Below, piece after piece: positions 20,634 to 31,686 of a stretch of 64,000 nt of DNA. Below the pieces are notes generated by a model. That model was not told the origin of the DNA, did not search any database, and saw only the letters and a program-made list of their open reading frames with translations. The DNA lies in contig OY755173.1 of NCBI GenBank assembly GCA_963576735.1, positions 17,702,873-17,766,872 on the forward strand. The letters run 5' to 3'. Every line of letters starts with the position of its first letter. Positions within the stretch are counted from its first letter, which is position 1. A program made the translations under genes and the position numbers. Source of the stretch: Bedellia somnulentella (lineage: Eukaryota > Arthropoda > Insecta > Lepidoptera > Bedelliidae).

Positions 20634-21009
20634 AGCGACATGATAGTCCAGTGGGTAGAACACCCGCCCGAAAAACAGAAAGGCGTGAGTTCCAATCCTG
20701 GGACGGGCCTACACCAATTTGTCTTTTCTAAAGTCATATGTGTGGTTAATTTATCATGGTTGCTAACGGTGAGGGAAAACATCGTGAGGAAACCCACATG
20801 GCTGAGTTGTACTTAGTCATGTGACAGTGTATTCGTACAAAACGGCGATAGGCCTGCCCCCTATCACGTGAGTACACTGTCTAAGCAAAACGTGGGTACC
20901 TTCTCTGGAAACTAGATGGCGCTTGCCATGTGAGTTCAGGAGTATTGGTACCTCTGCCAACCCCTTCGGGGATAAACAGCGTGAACGTTTATGTTTATGT
21001 TTATGTTAT
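20634..21009 (+). mobile_element. SINE-B, complete copy with tRNA head
   Basis: Head ATAGTCCAGTGGGTAGAAC (A-box region) and GTGAGTTCCAATCCTGGGAC (B-box region). The body includes CACACATATGACTTTAG in inverse and GAGGGAAAACATCGTGAGG. The 3' end is CTCTGCCAACCCCTTCGGGG, GGCGTGAACG and TTTATGTTTATG. Flanked by the 11-bp target duplication GTCTTTTATCA (20623-20633 and 21010-21020). This is the reference copy of SINE-B in the window. Confidence 0.92.
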
Positions 21010-21020
21010 GTCTTTTATCA

Positions 21021-21397
21021 TACAGAAATTTCGTAAGTAAATTGTGCCTTATTAAATTTCATATACAATCACCCTCGTGGAAGGTTCTTTCTCGACCCTT
21101 TCAATGTATTAAGTTGCCGTTTGTTTGTTAAGCCCCAAAAACAGGGCGTGTATTTGTATTATCCACATTATTAATGAGACAAACGCAAATGTTTTACATT
21201 GGTGTAAAACGTTAATATCTTGCGGTTTTTGCTGTAATTAATCAAGTTTAAATTATGTTTTCACGCTCTGTTCTTGCACTGCAGTTCATGATCTTAACCT
21301 ATTTCGTTTCGCACTGCTTGTACTTACAGATACTTTTGTGTTTTCAATACTATTATACGATATGAAGTTTGATTGTCAGAGCGAGCAGAATGATAAG
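21021..21397. other. No recognisable feature
   Basis: About 375 bp of sequence in which I see no gene or shared repeat. Confidence 0.45.
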
Positions 21398-21495
21398 AGC
21401 AAGGCCTATCACCGCTAATACACTGTCACATTACGCACACTATACTCAGTCATGTAAGTTTCCTTACGACGTTTTTCCTTACCTTTAACAATCTT
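21398..21495 (-). mobile_element. SINE-B fragment, degenerate
   Basis: Words AGGCCTATCACCG, ATACACTGTCACAT, CTCAGTCATGTAAGTTTCC and ACGACGTTTTTCC follow the minus-strand order of SINE-B. Confidence 0.65.
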
Positions 21496-21561
21496 TATAA
21501 GATTCGGTTTTATTGAATAAGTTATTGTAGAAAAGTCCGAAACATTTTCTATAAAATTATA

Positions 21562-21697
21562 TACATACATATACTCACGCCATTCGTTTTCATTGGGGTA
21601 GGTAGAGACTATCGATCACCACTTTGAACGATCCTGACAAACCTCTCTAGCTACCTTAACATCCATCAATCTTCTCATACATGTTCTTTTACTGAGG
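21562..21697 (-). mobile_element. LINE-A 3' end, 5'-truncated
   Basis: Begins with CATACATATACTCACGCC and runs through CATTGGGGTAGGTAGAGAC, TATCGATCACCAC, GACAAACCTCTCTAGC and CATCAATCTTCTCATACAT in LINE-A minus-strand order. Confidence 0.85.
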
Positions 21698-21751
21698 AAA
21701 TTAGTTTTGCTGTATATGTAAACGTTTATGCAATGCACCTATGAATTACTT

Positions 21752-21835
21752 ATATATACTCACGACTATAAAAACCAAAAAGGGGTAGCCAGCCACTTTT
21801 GGGGAGGAGAAAATGTTGTAAAATAACGGTTTTAA
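21752..21835 (-). mobile_element. SINE-A fragment, degenerate
   Basis: TATACTCACGACTATAAA, AAGGGGTAGCCAG and GCCACTTTTGGGG are recognisable. The rest is lost. Confidence 0.7.
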
Positions 21836-22310
21836 ATTTAGTGGGAACGGAATCGTTTTCCTTTTACTATACTACACAGTTATAAAAAAACTGTTTGCTT
21901 ATATGTAAAAAAATTATTACAAAATCATTCTTACCACCTACTTCAAACTGTGAAATTTTACATGATTGTATTTCTTTCATGTGTTTTCGAGTGAACAAGA
22001 ATATAATTGATGTTATTTTTCACAGTTCAATTATTACATTGTGAGAGGCATCATGAATATTCAATTAAATGCTCCCGTTTCTTTTTGTTGCATAAAAATG
22101 ATATGAAAATACCCACAATGGTTTCATTGAATCGACTTCCGAAACTTTTGGCATTACTTATAAATGAACAATTGTTTTAAGCAAATATGAGACAAATATT
22201 TAAAATAATGTACATCGGTTAAAATTTACTTTAATTTTTTAATGAAAATTGTTGTCACTCCATCATTACTTGATAAATATTTCGGTTATGCCCCTGTTTA
22301 TAACGGGATT
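21836..22310. other. No recognisable feature
   Basis: About 475 bp AT-rich, nothing recognised. Confidence 0.45.
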
Positions 22311-22413
22311 CCCATCTTTTCCCTACTCTACTTTCCAAAAGTAGCTGAGGAATTTCTTATTCCCAAGCTCTGGCTACCCCTTTTAGGGATTTATAGCCGT
22401 AACTATATGTTTG
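22311..22413 (+). mobile_element. SINE-A 3' half
   Basis: Starts at CCCATCTTTTCCC and keeps GTAGCTGAGGAATTTC, CTCTGGCTACCCC and ATTTATAGCCGT. Tail decayed. Confidence 0.8.
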
Positions 22414-22540
22414 TTAACGGGATTTACTATTGAAAATCGATCGAAATGGTTTTCTCAGTTAGGTCCCTTTGAAAAATTTAATTAAACTGTTTTATTTTCC
22501 AATGAATGCGCAAAGAAACAAAATTATAAATAACGTCACT

Positions 22541-22643
22541 TGTAGTGTCGTGTAGTCCCGGCTTAGAATGTCTCTACCCCTTTATACCCGCGGGTGTCGA
22601 AAGAGGCGAGTAAGGAGCTTTTTTAAGTGTTTTTAAGTGTTTT
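22541..22643 (+). mobile_element. SINE-A 5' half, type III
   Basis: GTCGTGTAGTCCCGGCTTAG through GGTGTCGAAAGAGGCG to a tandem TTTTTAAGTG. Its 3' half is missing. Confidence 0.75.
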
Positions 22644-23511
22644 GTACAGTAGAACACATTAAATTGCTTGTATAGAGAACCTAATCGATTATAGAATAAA
22701 GTCTTCAAAGACTTTTGGAATTTTATGATGTACTGCTAATTTTGAATCATTACTTTGGAAATTAACTTATGAATTGTTCACCTGTAGCGGTAAATTTCTT
22801 CCCTTATATTAAATAGCGACTAATGTGTTACAGCATATTAATTTCAAATACAGTAATAATTTATTTCAATATTAATAATTCTTTATGGATCCAATGTTGA
22901 CAACTTCGTTCTTTCCCCAACTTTTGGCTCTTGTCGACTTTAAAGCATCTTTCAGAAATAAGAAATAGCCTACGTCCTTTCGACAGAGCCGATTTTCAGA
23001 CTTGAAGCTTAAAGGAGTAGCAGATAGACAGAATACTTTTCCAATTATAATATTGGCCCGCATGAACGTCACACTCCCATTTCAATACTCAATAAATTTA
23101 TTATTTATTATAATTTATTTACCCCTTAAGGGATGAATTTCCGTTTTTTTATTTGTTGGTTGGCAGTAATGATTTTTTTTCGGACAGACAGAGTTATTTT
23201 CGCATTTATAATATTAGTACAGTGTACGGATAATAATTCCCTTAATATTATTTCTATATTTTACTGTAGTATAGTATATAATATATACGCGAGCGAAGTT
23301 GCGGGCAAAAAGTAACTATAAACATGACATAAAAAGTAAGTTAAAACTATTATGTGATCAATTATTTCACTGGAATTTAAGCGAAATAATATATATGAAA
23401 AAAGTGAAGCAATGGATATCAAATACCGTAAGTCCAGATTAAAAAAAAAACTTGTTTTGAAAGTCAATAGCCAACAAATATAGCTTATGTATATATCAAA
23501 AACAATGAAAT

Positions 23512-23571
23512 ATATATATATATAAATATATATATATATTTATTGAGTTTTTATATATATATATATATATA
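23512..23571. repeat. (TA)n tract, interrupted
   Basis: Two runs of TA dinucleotides separated by a short AT-rich interruption. Confidence 0.9.
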
Positions 23572-23636
23572 TATTTTCACTTTATGTATTGTTTTTCATA
23601 TTGTATGTGGTGTTATGTTAACATAATTAAACGAGT

Positions 23637-23659
23637 TATCTATCTATCTATCTATCTAT
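23637..23659. repeat. (TCTA)n microsatellite
   Basis: About six perfect tetranucleotide units. Confidence 0.9.
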
Positions 23660-23664
23660 AAAAA

Positions 23665-23725
23665 AAAACTCAAAAAGGGTAGTCACAGTTGGAAGTTGAT
23701 AGTGGACAAGATGGTAGAAATCAAA
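23665..23725 (-). mobile_element. SINE-A remnant, type IV-like
   Basis: AAAAAGGGTAGTCACAG, TTGGAAGTTGATAG and GGACAAGATGGTAGAAATC match the minus strand of type IV copies. Confidence 0.6.
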
Positions 23726-23972
23726 GAAAAACATCACCATCTCAAAAAGCTAATAGCGGATTAGACCTCATAAAAAAATCTTACCAATTTAAATATATTT
23801 ATGTTCCGCCACTTTCGACAGTGTTACAACTTTATATATTTAGGACGGTGTCTAATAATCGGTACTATTTGACCTTCAAAGAAGTCGCCCGAAAGGGATT
23901 GGCACTAAATATAGGGACCGGTCAATTTATTCGGTCCCGTCCGGTAAACTATAGTCTGATTCGATGGCATTT

Positions 23973-24135
23973 TTAAGGTTTCGTAGCCAAATGGCAAAAA
24001 TATAAAACTTTTGTAGTTTCGTCATGTCTTTCCGACCGTATGTCTGTCTGTCTGTCTGTCTGTCCGTATGTCATTAAAATTTATATCCGAAACGGTAATA
24101 ACTAATACTAGTGAATACTGTGAACAACATGAGTA
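23973..24135 (+). repeat. Dispersed repeat R1, 5' part
   Basis: GGTTTCGTAGCCAAATGGCA, TTCGTCATGTCT and a (TGTC) run match the start of the 608-bp repeat at 51473. The 3' part is absent. Class unknown. Confidence 0.7.
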
Positions 24136-24231
24136 TTTTTAAAACTGGTCCATCAAGGACCCTTTATTTTATTAATTATACTATACTGGAAGGACATCTG
24201 TAGACATTGACGGTTTCCAATATAAACTATC

Positions 24232-24604
24232 ACATAAACATAACATAAACTTTCACGCCGTTTATCCCCGAAGGGGTTGGCAGAGGTACCAATACTCCTG
24301 AACTCACATGCCAAGCGCCATCTAGTTTCCAGAGAAGGTACCCACGTTTTGCTTAGACAGTGTACTCACGTGATAGGGGGCAGGCCTATCGCCGTTTTGT
24401 ACGAATACACTGTCACATGACTAAGTACAACTCAGCCATGTGGGTTTCCTCACGATGTTTTCCCTCACCGTTAGCAACCATGATAAATTAACCACACATA
24501 TGACTTTAGAAAAGACAAATTGGTGTAGGCCCGTCCCAGGATTGGAACTCACGCCCTTCTGTTTTTCGGGCGGGTGTTCTACCCACTGGACTATCATGTC
24601 GCTC
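24232..24604 (-). mobile_element. SINE-B, complete
   Basis: Full length in minus orientation, close to the 20634 copy, including TTCTGTTTTTCGGGCGGG in the tRNA-like head. Flanked by TAAACTATC at 24223-24231 and 24605-24613. Confidence 0.92.
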
Positions 24605-24699
24605 TAAACTATCTAAAATAAACTATCAATTAATTCATTTATTAATAACTATAATATTAATATATATTATACCAAACATAATATAATATTCCACCAATA

Positions 24700-24796
24700 T
24701 AATATAATATTCACGCCTGATTGAGTGTACCGGTAACAACGCCTAAAGTTTTGTCATAAGGGAATTTGACAGTGCGAAGTCTGTCGGGTCAGCTAG
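24700..24796 (+). mobile_element. Helitron 3' end fragment (family Hel-2)
   Basis: GACAGTGCGAAGTCTGTCGG followed by GTCAGCTAG and T. The same end, inverted, begins the outer Helitron at 26665. Confidence 0.75.
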
Positions 24797-24887
24797 TAAT
24801 TATTAAATAAGAAATAAAAATAAAAAAAATAAGTTGGTGAATGTAATAAATTAAAAATATAGTTTTCAAAAAACTGAAAAACACGCT

Positions 24888-25040
24888 TTCGGGCGATGAG
24901 GCTGGAGACCCATCACCAACGGTACTTTATTTCTACCATCTTGCCCCCTATCAACTTCCAAAAGTAGCTGAGGAGTTTCTAGCTACAAAGCTCTGGCTAC
25001 CCCTTTTGGGATTTATGGCCGTGAGTGTACGTATGTTATT
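24888..25040 (+). mobile_element. SINE-A 3' half, type IV
   Basis: Begins at GGGCGATGAGGCTGGAGACC. Type IV is marked by CCAACGGTACTTTATTTC, CTTGCCCCCTATC and ATTTATGGCCGTGAG. Confidence 0.85.
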
Positions 25041-25159
25041 TGCGCGCATTTGTGAGCGTGTGTGTTGAACATGTTATATTTAGTCGTAATTTTGACATCA
25101 CATCTCATCTCTGACACTTTGAAGTGGAATCTTTAATGCACTAACTTACATGACAATGG

Positions 25160-25222
25160 GCATACCTAACTCCTCTTTATACGGACACACTATAACATGA
25201 TTAAGTATTATTCATTTATATG
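25160..25222 (-). mobile_element. SINE-B fragment, degenerate
   Basis: ATACGGACACACTATAACAT then GATTAAGTATTATTC and ATGTGTTT follow SINE-B minus-strand order. Confidence 0.5.
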
Positions 25223-25230
25223 TGTTTATA

Positions 25231-25481
25231 TGCTGTGTAGTGCCGGCTTAGAATAGCACTACCCCATTTCTGCCGGTGGGTGTACGTAAGAGGCGACTAA
25301 CGGTATTGGGGCGTTTAAGAGATTTTTGGGCAATGCGGTTGGAGACCCATCACCAATAACCTTTATTTTACCATCTTTACCCTACTCAACTTTCCAAAAG
25401 TGGCTGAGGAGTTTCTAGTTTCTTAGCTCTGGCTACCTCTTCTAGGGATTTACAGCCGTGAGTATATGCATGTATGTATGT
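25231..25481 (+). mobile_element. SINE-A copy, type I
   Basis: Complete from GCTGTGTAGTGCCGGC to TATGCATGTATGTATG. Confidence 0.92.
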
Positions 25482-25938
25482 GTTCTCCATCGTTTTCGAC
25501 CTTAATAAATGACCCATAGCTTGTTACAGGCTGGACTCAGGGTTTCCTACTGAGCTAGCAAGGGTAACATCTTTTGAAAGTCAGAATTCGAAATCAAATT
25601 GTAATGTTATTCTTTGTTAAGACTCAAAGCGGAGGCTCTCGTGTACAATTAAAATAAGTTCTTAATTACCGAAGAATTATAGAAGTTGAGGAGAATGCTG
25701 TGGCTAATTGCAGTTTTATTTGTTGGAATTACGTTGGATAAGTCGTTAAAGTTATCTCAGAGGGCGACACTCGGAAGTTCAGTTTTGATAATGTTAGTCG
25801 GTTTTGGTTTGTAGTAAGCGAGTTAAAATTTGTTCTAGATAAAGTGGGTATCATACGACATAGTAAAAAGAGTAAGGTGGCAATTGAAAATACATAAATG
25901 CATGGACTCACGACTATGTAGACTATGTATGTATGTAT
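25482..25938. other. No recognisable feature
   Basis: About 455 bp with no gene or shared repeat that I can identify. Confidence 0.45.
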
Positions 25939-26189
25939 GCTGTGTAGTGTCGGCTTGGAATAGCACTACCCTATTTCTTCCGGTGGGTGTACGTAAGAGG
26001 CGACTAACGGTATTGGGGCTTTTAAGGGATTTTTGGGCGATGCGGTTGGAGACCCATCACCAACAACCTTTATTTTACCATCATTTCCCCACTCAACTTT
26101 CCAAAAGTGACTGAGAAATTTCTTATTCCTTAGCTCTGGCTACCCCTACAAGGGATTTATAGTCGTGAGTATATGTATGTATGTATGTA
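25939..26189 (+). mobile_element. SINE-A copy, type I
   Basis: Complete. ACTCACGACTA occurs before (near 25907) and right after (26190), but the left one is separated from the head by about 20 bases of TATG-rich sequence. Confidence 0.92.
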
Positions 26190-26664
26190 CTCACGACTAA
26201 CGGTCAGGTTAGCTCTGAACACAGCCTAAAGATTTCGTCACGATTCTCAAACTCATGTTTATCGCCGTGTAAGGTATCGCTCTATACACAGAGATACCAA
26301 GGTTATAAATATCTTCTCCACCTTTCAGATACTTGTTATTGTCGTCGTAAAGATTACTGAGCAGTGTCTGAAACATGACACTAACAAGAGGGTACGCCAA
26401 AAAGTATCAATAACATATTCCTTACACGAGTATCGCCGAATAAACCTTCGGCTAAGTTCGTTGACACATATGAGAATATGGAGCTCTGATTCAATTTGCT
26501 CCTCGCAAGAATAAAGGACCGGACCTTATCGACCTTTCCTTTTATACTTTGACAAATCTTTTTGTGCCCAACATAATGGTGTTGTCATTTATCTTGTAAT
26601 AATAATGAGATCCATGCACATGCTTTGATGAAATATCGGGTTCATTTTTGGAGATTATTATTAA
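26190..26664. other. No recognisable feature
   Basis: About 475 bp. Nothing recognised. Confidence 0.45.
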
Positions 26665-27224
26665 CTAGCTGACCCCACAGACTTCGTACTGTCAAAAGTG
26701 TAGACTTTCACGGCGTCAAACTGAACTATTTAACTGACCCGTTGAGGGTCTTTGTCATGCGATGAGAATAAAAGTGTTTTTAATAGTATTTTCTCAATTT
26801 TTTCATTTTGTAATTTTTTAGTTTATAAGTATAGTAGTTTCGGCTGAGATTGATTCTGAGTCAGTCAGTCCGCCTTGTCTTGCGCTTCATGCACGCGTGT
26901 CAATTTTGTTGCCAAGTTATTTTAAAATTGTATCATATTCTAAGATGTTAATTTAAATTAAGTGATGTCAAGGACAATTTTGTTCAAAATTAAATACTCT
27001 TAATCAACAACACAGTTGTTTGGGTAAGGATTAATATAATGTTTATAAAATATTATGGCAAATAATTGGCAATAGTGCATTAATTTTGACCAAATTTGAT
27101 TATCTTCTATACTTCTAATAAATCTGTAGAGAGGTCAATTCTGTACATGGAATATATTTTCAAAATAACTATCAGGGGGTAATTAGGGATCGATACTGAT
27201 GCCAAAAATGCAATCAGTAAAATT

Positions 27225-27262
<38 letters not shown>

Positions 27263-28300
27263 GGTTTGTATGTTCCTTATGGAAACAAAAACTACTTGAC
27301 GGATTTTAACGAAACTTGGTACAATTATTCTTCATACTCCTGGGCAGGTTTTTGTATACTTTCCAGCAGAATAGTAAAGGGGAATTTTGGGAAATTTTGG
27401 GAAAACGGGAGAAGTTACTCCATTTTTTAAGCTTCCCTCGCGTCTGCAGCCTTAATGGTCAAAGTTACATAGAAATCACGTATGACGGAAATATTCTACA
27501 TAAAATTATCTAAAAAATATTCCGCAACAGTATATGTCTATCTTTTATGGTTGACTCACAACAACACGTGTAACTCCTGATAGCTTAGCAGTTCGGCGCA
27601 TTCTGATTATATTTGTTTTCTCTTACGTTTATAATACTCTCAATCACCCTTATTTCAAAAGTTGACATTATTACCTACTCAATAAAAAAAGAATCATAGA
27701 AATCGGTATAGAAACACCAAAATTAATAGTCCCAACATAATAGTCGCACGCGATCAAAACCGAATCCTTAGTAATTTACATATTACGTACTAGATGGCGC
27801 CAGTAGTTGCATCAATTAAAACCTAAAAATTAGCTTAATATAATAGTAAGTTGTAATAAAGGCGCTAATTTCATAACGCTTGAGCAGTGATTGAAGAAAC
27901 CTCCAATATTTTTAAAACTACGCTACCCGTGCGAAGCGGGGCCGATCCACTAGTCATAAAAAAAGTAATGCTGAGTTAATCTTAAAAGATACACATATAC
28001 TGTCGTGGACATTTTTTAGATCATTTAAAAGGAATAATTCTTTCCGTGTCCGTTATTTTCTTTCCGTTTACGCAGCGCACACAACGCAAGCCTTAAAATA
28101 TGAATAATTATCCCCGTTTTTGCAACATTGTTCGCTGATTCTTTGCTCCTATTAGTCGCAGCGTGATGATATATAGCCTAAAGCCTTCCTCAATAAATGG
28201 ACTATCCAATACAAAAATAATTTTTCAATTTGATTCGGCAGTTCCTGAGATCCTAGCGTTCAAACAAACAAACTCTTCAGCTTTATAATATTAGTATAGA
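26665..28300 (-). mobile_element. Outer Helitron (family Hel-2) carrying a nested Helitron
   Basis: Read on the minus strand it starts TCTATACTAATATTATAAAG at 28300 and ends GGGGTCAGCTAG at 26665, with A before and T after. From memory this 5' end is very common among moth and butterfly Helitrons. A second Helitron occupies 27106-27953. Without it the outer element is about 790 bp and has no coding frame. Confidence 0.85.
27106..27953 (+). mobile_element. Helitron Hel-1 nested in Hel-2
   Basis: Starts TCTATACTTCTAATAAATC and ends GATCCACTAG, followed by T. It contains the TGTC microsatellite (about 27228-27262). The base before the start is T rather than A, a minor departure. Confidence 0.85.
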
Positions 28301-28424
28301 TTTGGAAAGTCCCTTTGCAAATATGTATATTCATGTATTTTTGATGTTACATAGAGTTTAGAGAGTTTAGATCACCACTTGTTTTATAATCCTGGTATAG
28401 ATCTCTCTACACATCTGTCATATA

Positions 28425-28490
28425 CATACATACATATACTCAGGTCAATAATTCCCAAAAAAGGGTAGCCAGGTAGCCTCTTGGGACACC
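28425..28490 (-). mobile_element. SINE-A 3' fragment
   Basis: CATACATACATATACTCAGG, AAAGGGTAGCCAG and GACACCTGCCC. Truncated. Confidence 0.65.
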
Positions 28491-28865
28491 TGCCCAAAGA
28501 AATTAATTAATTTTACTTAAAGTCGAAACTACTGAGATCATTAATTAATAAGTTTATGTGTTGAGAACGTTATAATATTTATGAGGTTTCAAACAGAGTA
28601 TTTACCCTATGCAATTTTATGTTGCACATAAATTTAATCAAAATATATCGTAACTGTATAAGTATTTGTGCTGAAATTATTCCAATGTTCAATTGATACA
28701 TGTATGTAACACAATTTGAAACACAAGAAATAATAAAAAAACCTGACGTGGTGTCTTGGCTTAGATGAGCACGATACCATTTCATACTACAGGAGTAGAA
28801 AGATATGTCGTCACCAAGAATCCATCATTCAAACATATTCTCCCTTTAAATTTACAACCGCGGAC
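28491..28865. other. No recognisable feature
   Basis: About 375 bp, nothing recognised. Confidence 0.45.
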
Positions 28866-28975
28866 TCTGGTGTTACAAACATATGCTCATGTCAATCGTT
28901 CCTATTGAGTTAGGCAGATACAATCCATTGCCAATTTGTTCGATCTTGGCAAACCTCTTCAGTTAATTTTGATTC
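28866..28975 (-). mobile_element. LINE-A 3' fragment, degenerate
   Basis: ATGCTCATGTCAATCGTTCC, GTTAGGCAGATAC and GATCTTGGCAAACCTCT follow the LINE-A minus-strand 3' end. Confidence 0.65.
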
Positions 28976-28980
28976 AACAT

Positions 28981-29188
28981 ACGTACATTCACCAGTATAA
29001 ATCCCTAAAAGGGGTACCCAGAGAAATTCTTTAGCCATTTTTGGAAGGTTGGGGGGGAAATGATGGGAAATAAAGGTCCCTTAAAGTCCCCAAAAATCCC
29101 TTAAGAAGCCCCAACACACTTAGTCGCCTCTAAAGATCACCTATGGGAAGAAATTCGGTAGTGCTTTTCTAAGCCGACACAACACAGC
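28981..29188 (-). mobile_element. SINE-A copy, degenerate
   Basis: Both ends recognisable: AGTATAAATCCCTAAAAGGG and TAAGCCGACACAACACAGC. Several small deletions. Confidence 0.8.
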
Positions 29189-29730
29189 TACTACTGGAAA
29201 TATTTAGCTGACATCCTCGTCCAGAATTAAGAAAAGAGCAATAAACCAGATCTCAATTAAGAGCTATTTAATACAGCTTTTTGTTCGTCAGCTATTTCAT
29301 TGAATCCATGCTCTCTCCATTATTCCCTGAATAGCTAACATGTCTGGAAATCGTGAAATGAATTTAGTCACCCATTGTAAAAGGCTTAGCTGTAATGTAA
29401 CTATGAGATACAATTGTCACTGAAAATTGTTCAATTATGGATATCTATGCAAACTAATATTGATTGAAGTAGAGATCAAGGGAAAATATATACAACCAAT
29501 TGTGAATATAATAATTTTGAATATAATGAAAAAAATATTCTCTTATAAAACATATATATATATAGAATAAGGTATAAAAGATTATTAGAGGAGTGGTTTC
29601 TACAGAGTTGCACAGATCTAATGATGTCAGTATATGTATGTATGTCCTACGGATTGAATTGAAGTGACAATCGATACTTTCTGCCCCCCCTAATAGGATA
29701 AAATTGCGTCAACATATATATATATATATA
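29189..29730. other. No recognisable feature
   Basis: About 540 bp AT-rich, with a short (TA)n tract at 29716-29730 into which the next SINE-B inserted. Confidence 0.5.
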
Positions 29731-30099
29731 CCATAAACATAACATAAACGTTCACGCCGAATATCCCCGAAGGGGTTGGCAGAGGTACTAATACTTCTGA
29801 ACATCACGTGACTTTTGTCACCTGGTGTTCAGAGTACCCACGTTTTGCATGGACAGTGTACTCACGTGATAGGGGGCAGGCCTATCGCCGTTTTGTACGA
29901 ATACACTGTCACATGACTAAGTACAAACTCAGCCATGTGGGTTTCCTCACGATGTTTTCCCTCAACGTTAACAACCATGATAAATTAACCACACATATGT
30001 CTTTAGAAAAGACAAATTGGTGTAGGCCCGACCCAGGATTTGAACACTAGTCGTTTGCACGATAACCGAGTGTTCTACCCACTGGGCTATCACGGTTGC
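29731..30099 (-). mobile_element. SINE-B, complete, second subtype
   Basis: Full length. The 3' end reads CGCCGAATATCCCCGAAGGGG on the plus strand (CCCCTTCGGGG stem kept). The body carries ACGTGACTTTTGTCACCTGG where the 20634 subtype has GGCAAGCGCCATCTAG. tRNA-like head at 30020-30095. Confidence 0.9.
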
Positions 30100-30466
30100 A
30101 TGAATATATATATATTGATCTAAGCCAAGACACCACGTCAGGTTATGTATATAATATATATGTGTATAAGATTTACTTATAAATTAACAAGTATCGTGTA
30201 TGTATATCAAACATTATAATTATTTTTCATTTTTTACCTTTACGCACACAGTATGACAAGCCACCTAATTTCAATAAAAACCCTTTTTATCTTTCAGGTT
30301 TAATTGAGTACCAAACATCTATCTCATCACCCAAAAAATACCCCTATTATCTTCATTACGGAAACATATTTTTAACTTCCAATATTCATACTGCTATATC
30401 CAAAATTGAGGAAAACGTTGTATAAACTATAAACTCCTTTTTTACTTTTTTTAGGGGTGAATGTTT
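30100..30466. other. No recognisable feature
   Basis: About 365 bp, nothing recognised. Confidence 0.45.
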
Positions 30467-30703
30467 GCCGTGTAGTGCCGGCTTAGAATGTCGCTACCCC
30501 TTTCTACCCACGGGTGTCGTAAGAGGCGACTAAGGGCTATTTATTGGATTTTTGGGCGATGCGGTTGGAGACCCATCACCAAAAACCTTTATTTTAACGC
30601 CTTTTTCCCACTCAACTTCCAAGAGTGGCTGAGGAATTTATAATTCCTTGGCTCTGGCTACCCCTTCTAGGGAATTATAGCCGTGAGTATGTATGAATGT
30701 TTG
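30467..30703 (+). mobile_element. SINE-A copy, type III
   Basis: Complete, GCCGTGTAGTGCCGGCTTAG to GCCGTGAGTATGTATG, with CTACCCCTTTCTACCCACGG. Confidence 0.92.
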
Positions 30704-31686
30704 AAATAGCTTTTAAAGAGTTTCATAATATCATAAAAGGATGTTCTATACCAAAAATTCATACAGTGTAGGTACAGAAATGGGAAAGATGTATCTCCCT
30801 ATTTACCCCTTTAAGAAAAAATAAATATTCTTTCCCTCGCATAAATCGGCGAATTCCCTTAGGATTGGAATTTCCGGAATTCCCTTCTTAATGCTCATTT
30901 ACGTCATAAAAGGAAACCCTGAACGAAATTTCATGTTTATAGGTAAAGTAGCTGTGCGTTGATTATAAGTCAGTCATGCCATTTTTGCCTTTTTATATAT
31001 AGATTAAAAAAAAACGCATATAATTATAAAAGGCCAATGCCAATAGATGTTATTTTAGCCTCAATCACCCCAATGTTCTGCTAACCCCTTTATGAGTCGG
31101 AACCCTGAGCATATCAATGCAAGTTGCATAGTAAGTGATTAATCGATAGCAAAGGTGGTGTACTAGCCATGTTTATGTACAGTCAACCTCACATCAACTT
31201 AAACCACCTTCGGTTGACCTCCCGCTATGTATGAGGTGTATCTACCGGGGATTCAACTTATACTGGATATGTTAAGTTTGACGTTCAGCAAGCAAAACAT
31301 CCAAGTAATTGGTAACCGTATGTTTTCTCGTTAAGTTCGTTTTGAGTGTGAAATTGTGGAGCGTGGGGATTCTCTGGAGCTTTTAGTGTGTTCTATTTCA
31401 ACGAAACCTACCTCAGCCTGTTTACCGACACAACTAATTAACAGCACCGTTTACTTCATAAACAATGCTGGTGATTTAGTCCTTTCCACGAAATTACTAG
31501 GCATTAAGTGTGGCATAAGAATATTTTTGAATGTTTAAGTCACTGTTTAATTTCGTTTGGGGAAATCATTACGTTAAAGAAAAATAAGGTTACAGTTGAA
31601 TAAGCATTTATAGTAATAACCTAGGTAATGGGAATTTTGGTCACGGGGCAAATTTATCTATTATTGTCTAGTTTGGACTCTTCGAT
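30704..31686. other. Non-coding stretch
   Basis: About 980 bp without a recognisable repeat. A 60-codon frame (31356-31538) is the longest and resembles nothing I know. Confidence 0.4.

Larger units (their letters stand above)
22644..23664. other. Non-coding stretch with microsatellites
   Basis: About 1 kb AT-rich. It contains a (TA)n tract near 23512-23571 and a (TCTA)n tract at 23637-23659. No gene was recognised. Confidence 0.5.
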
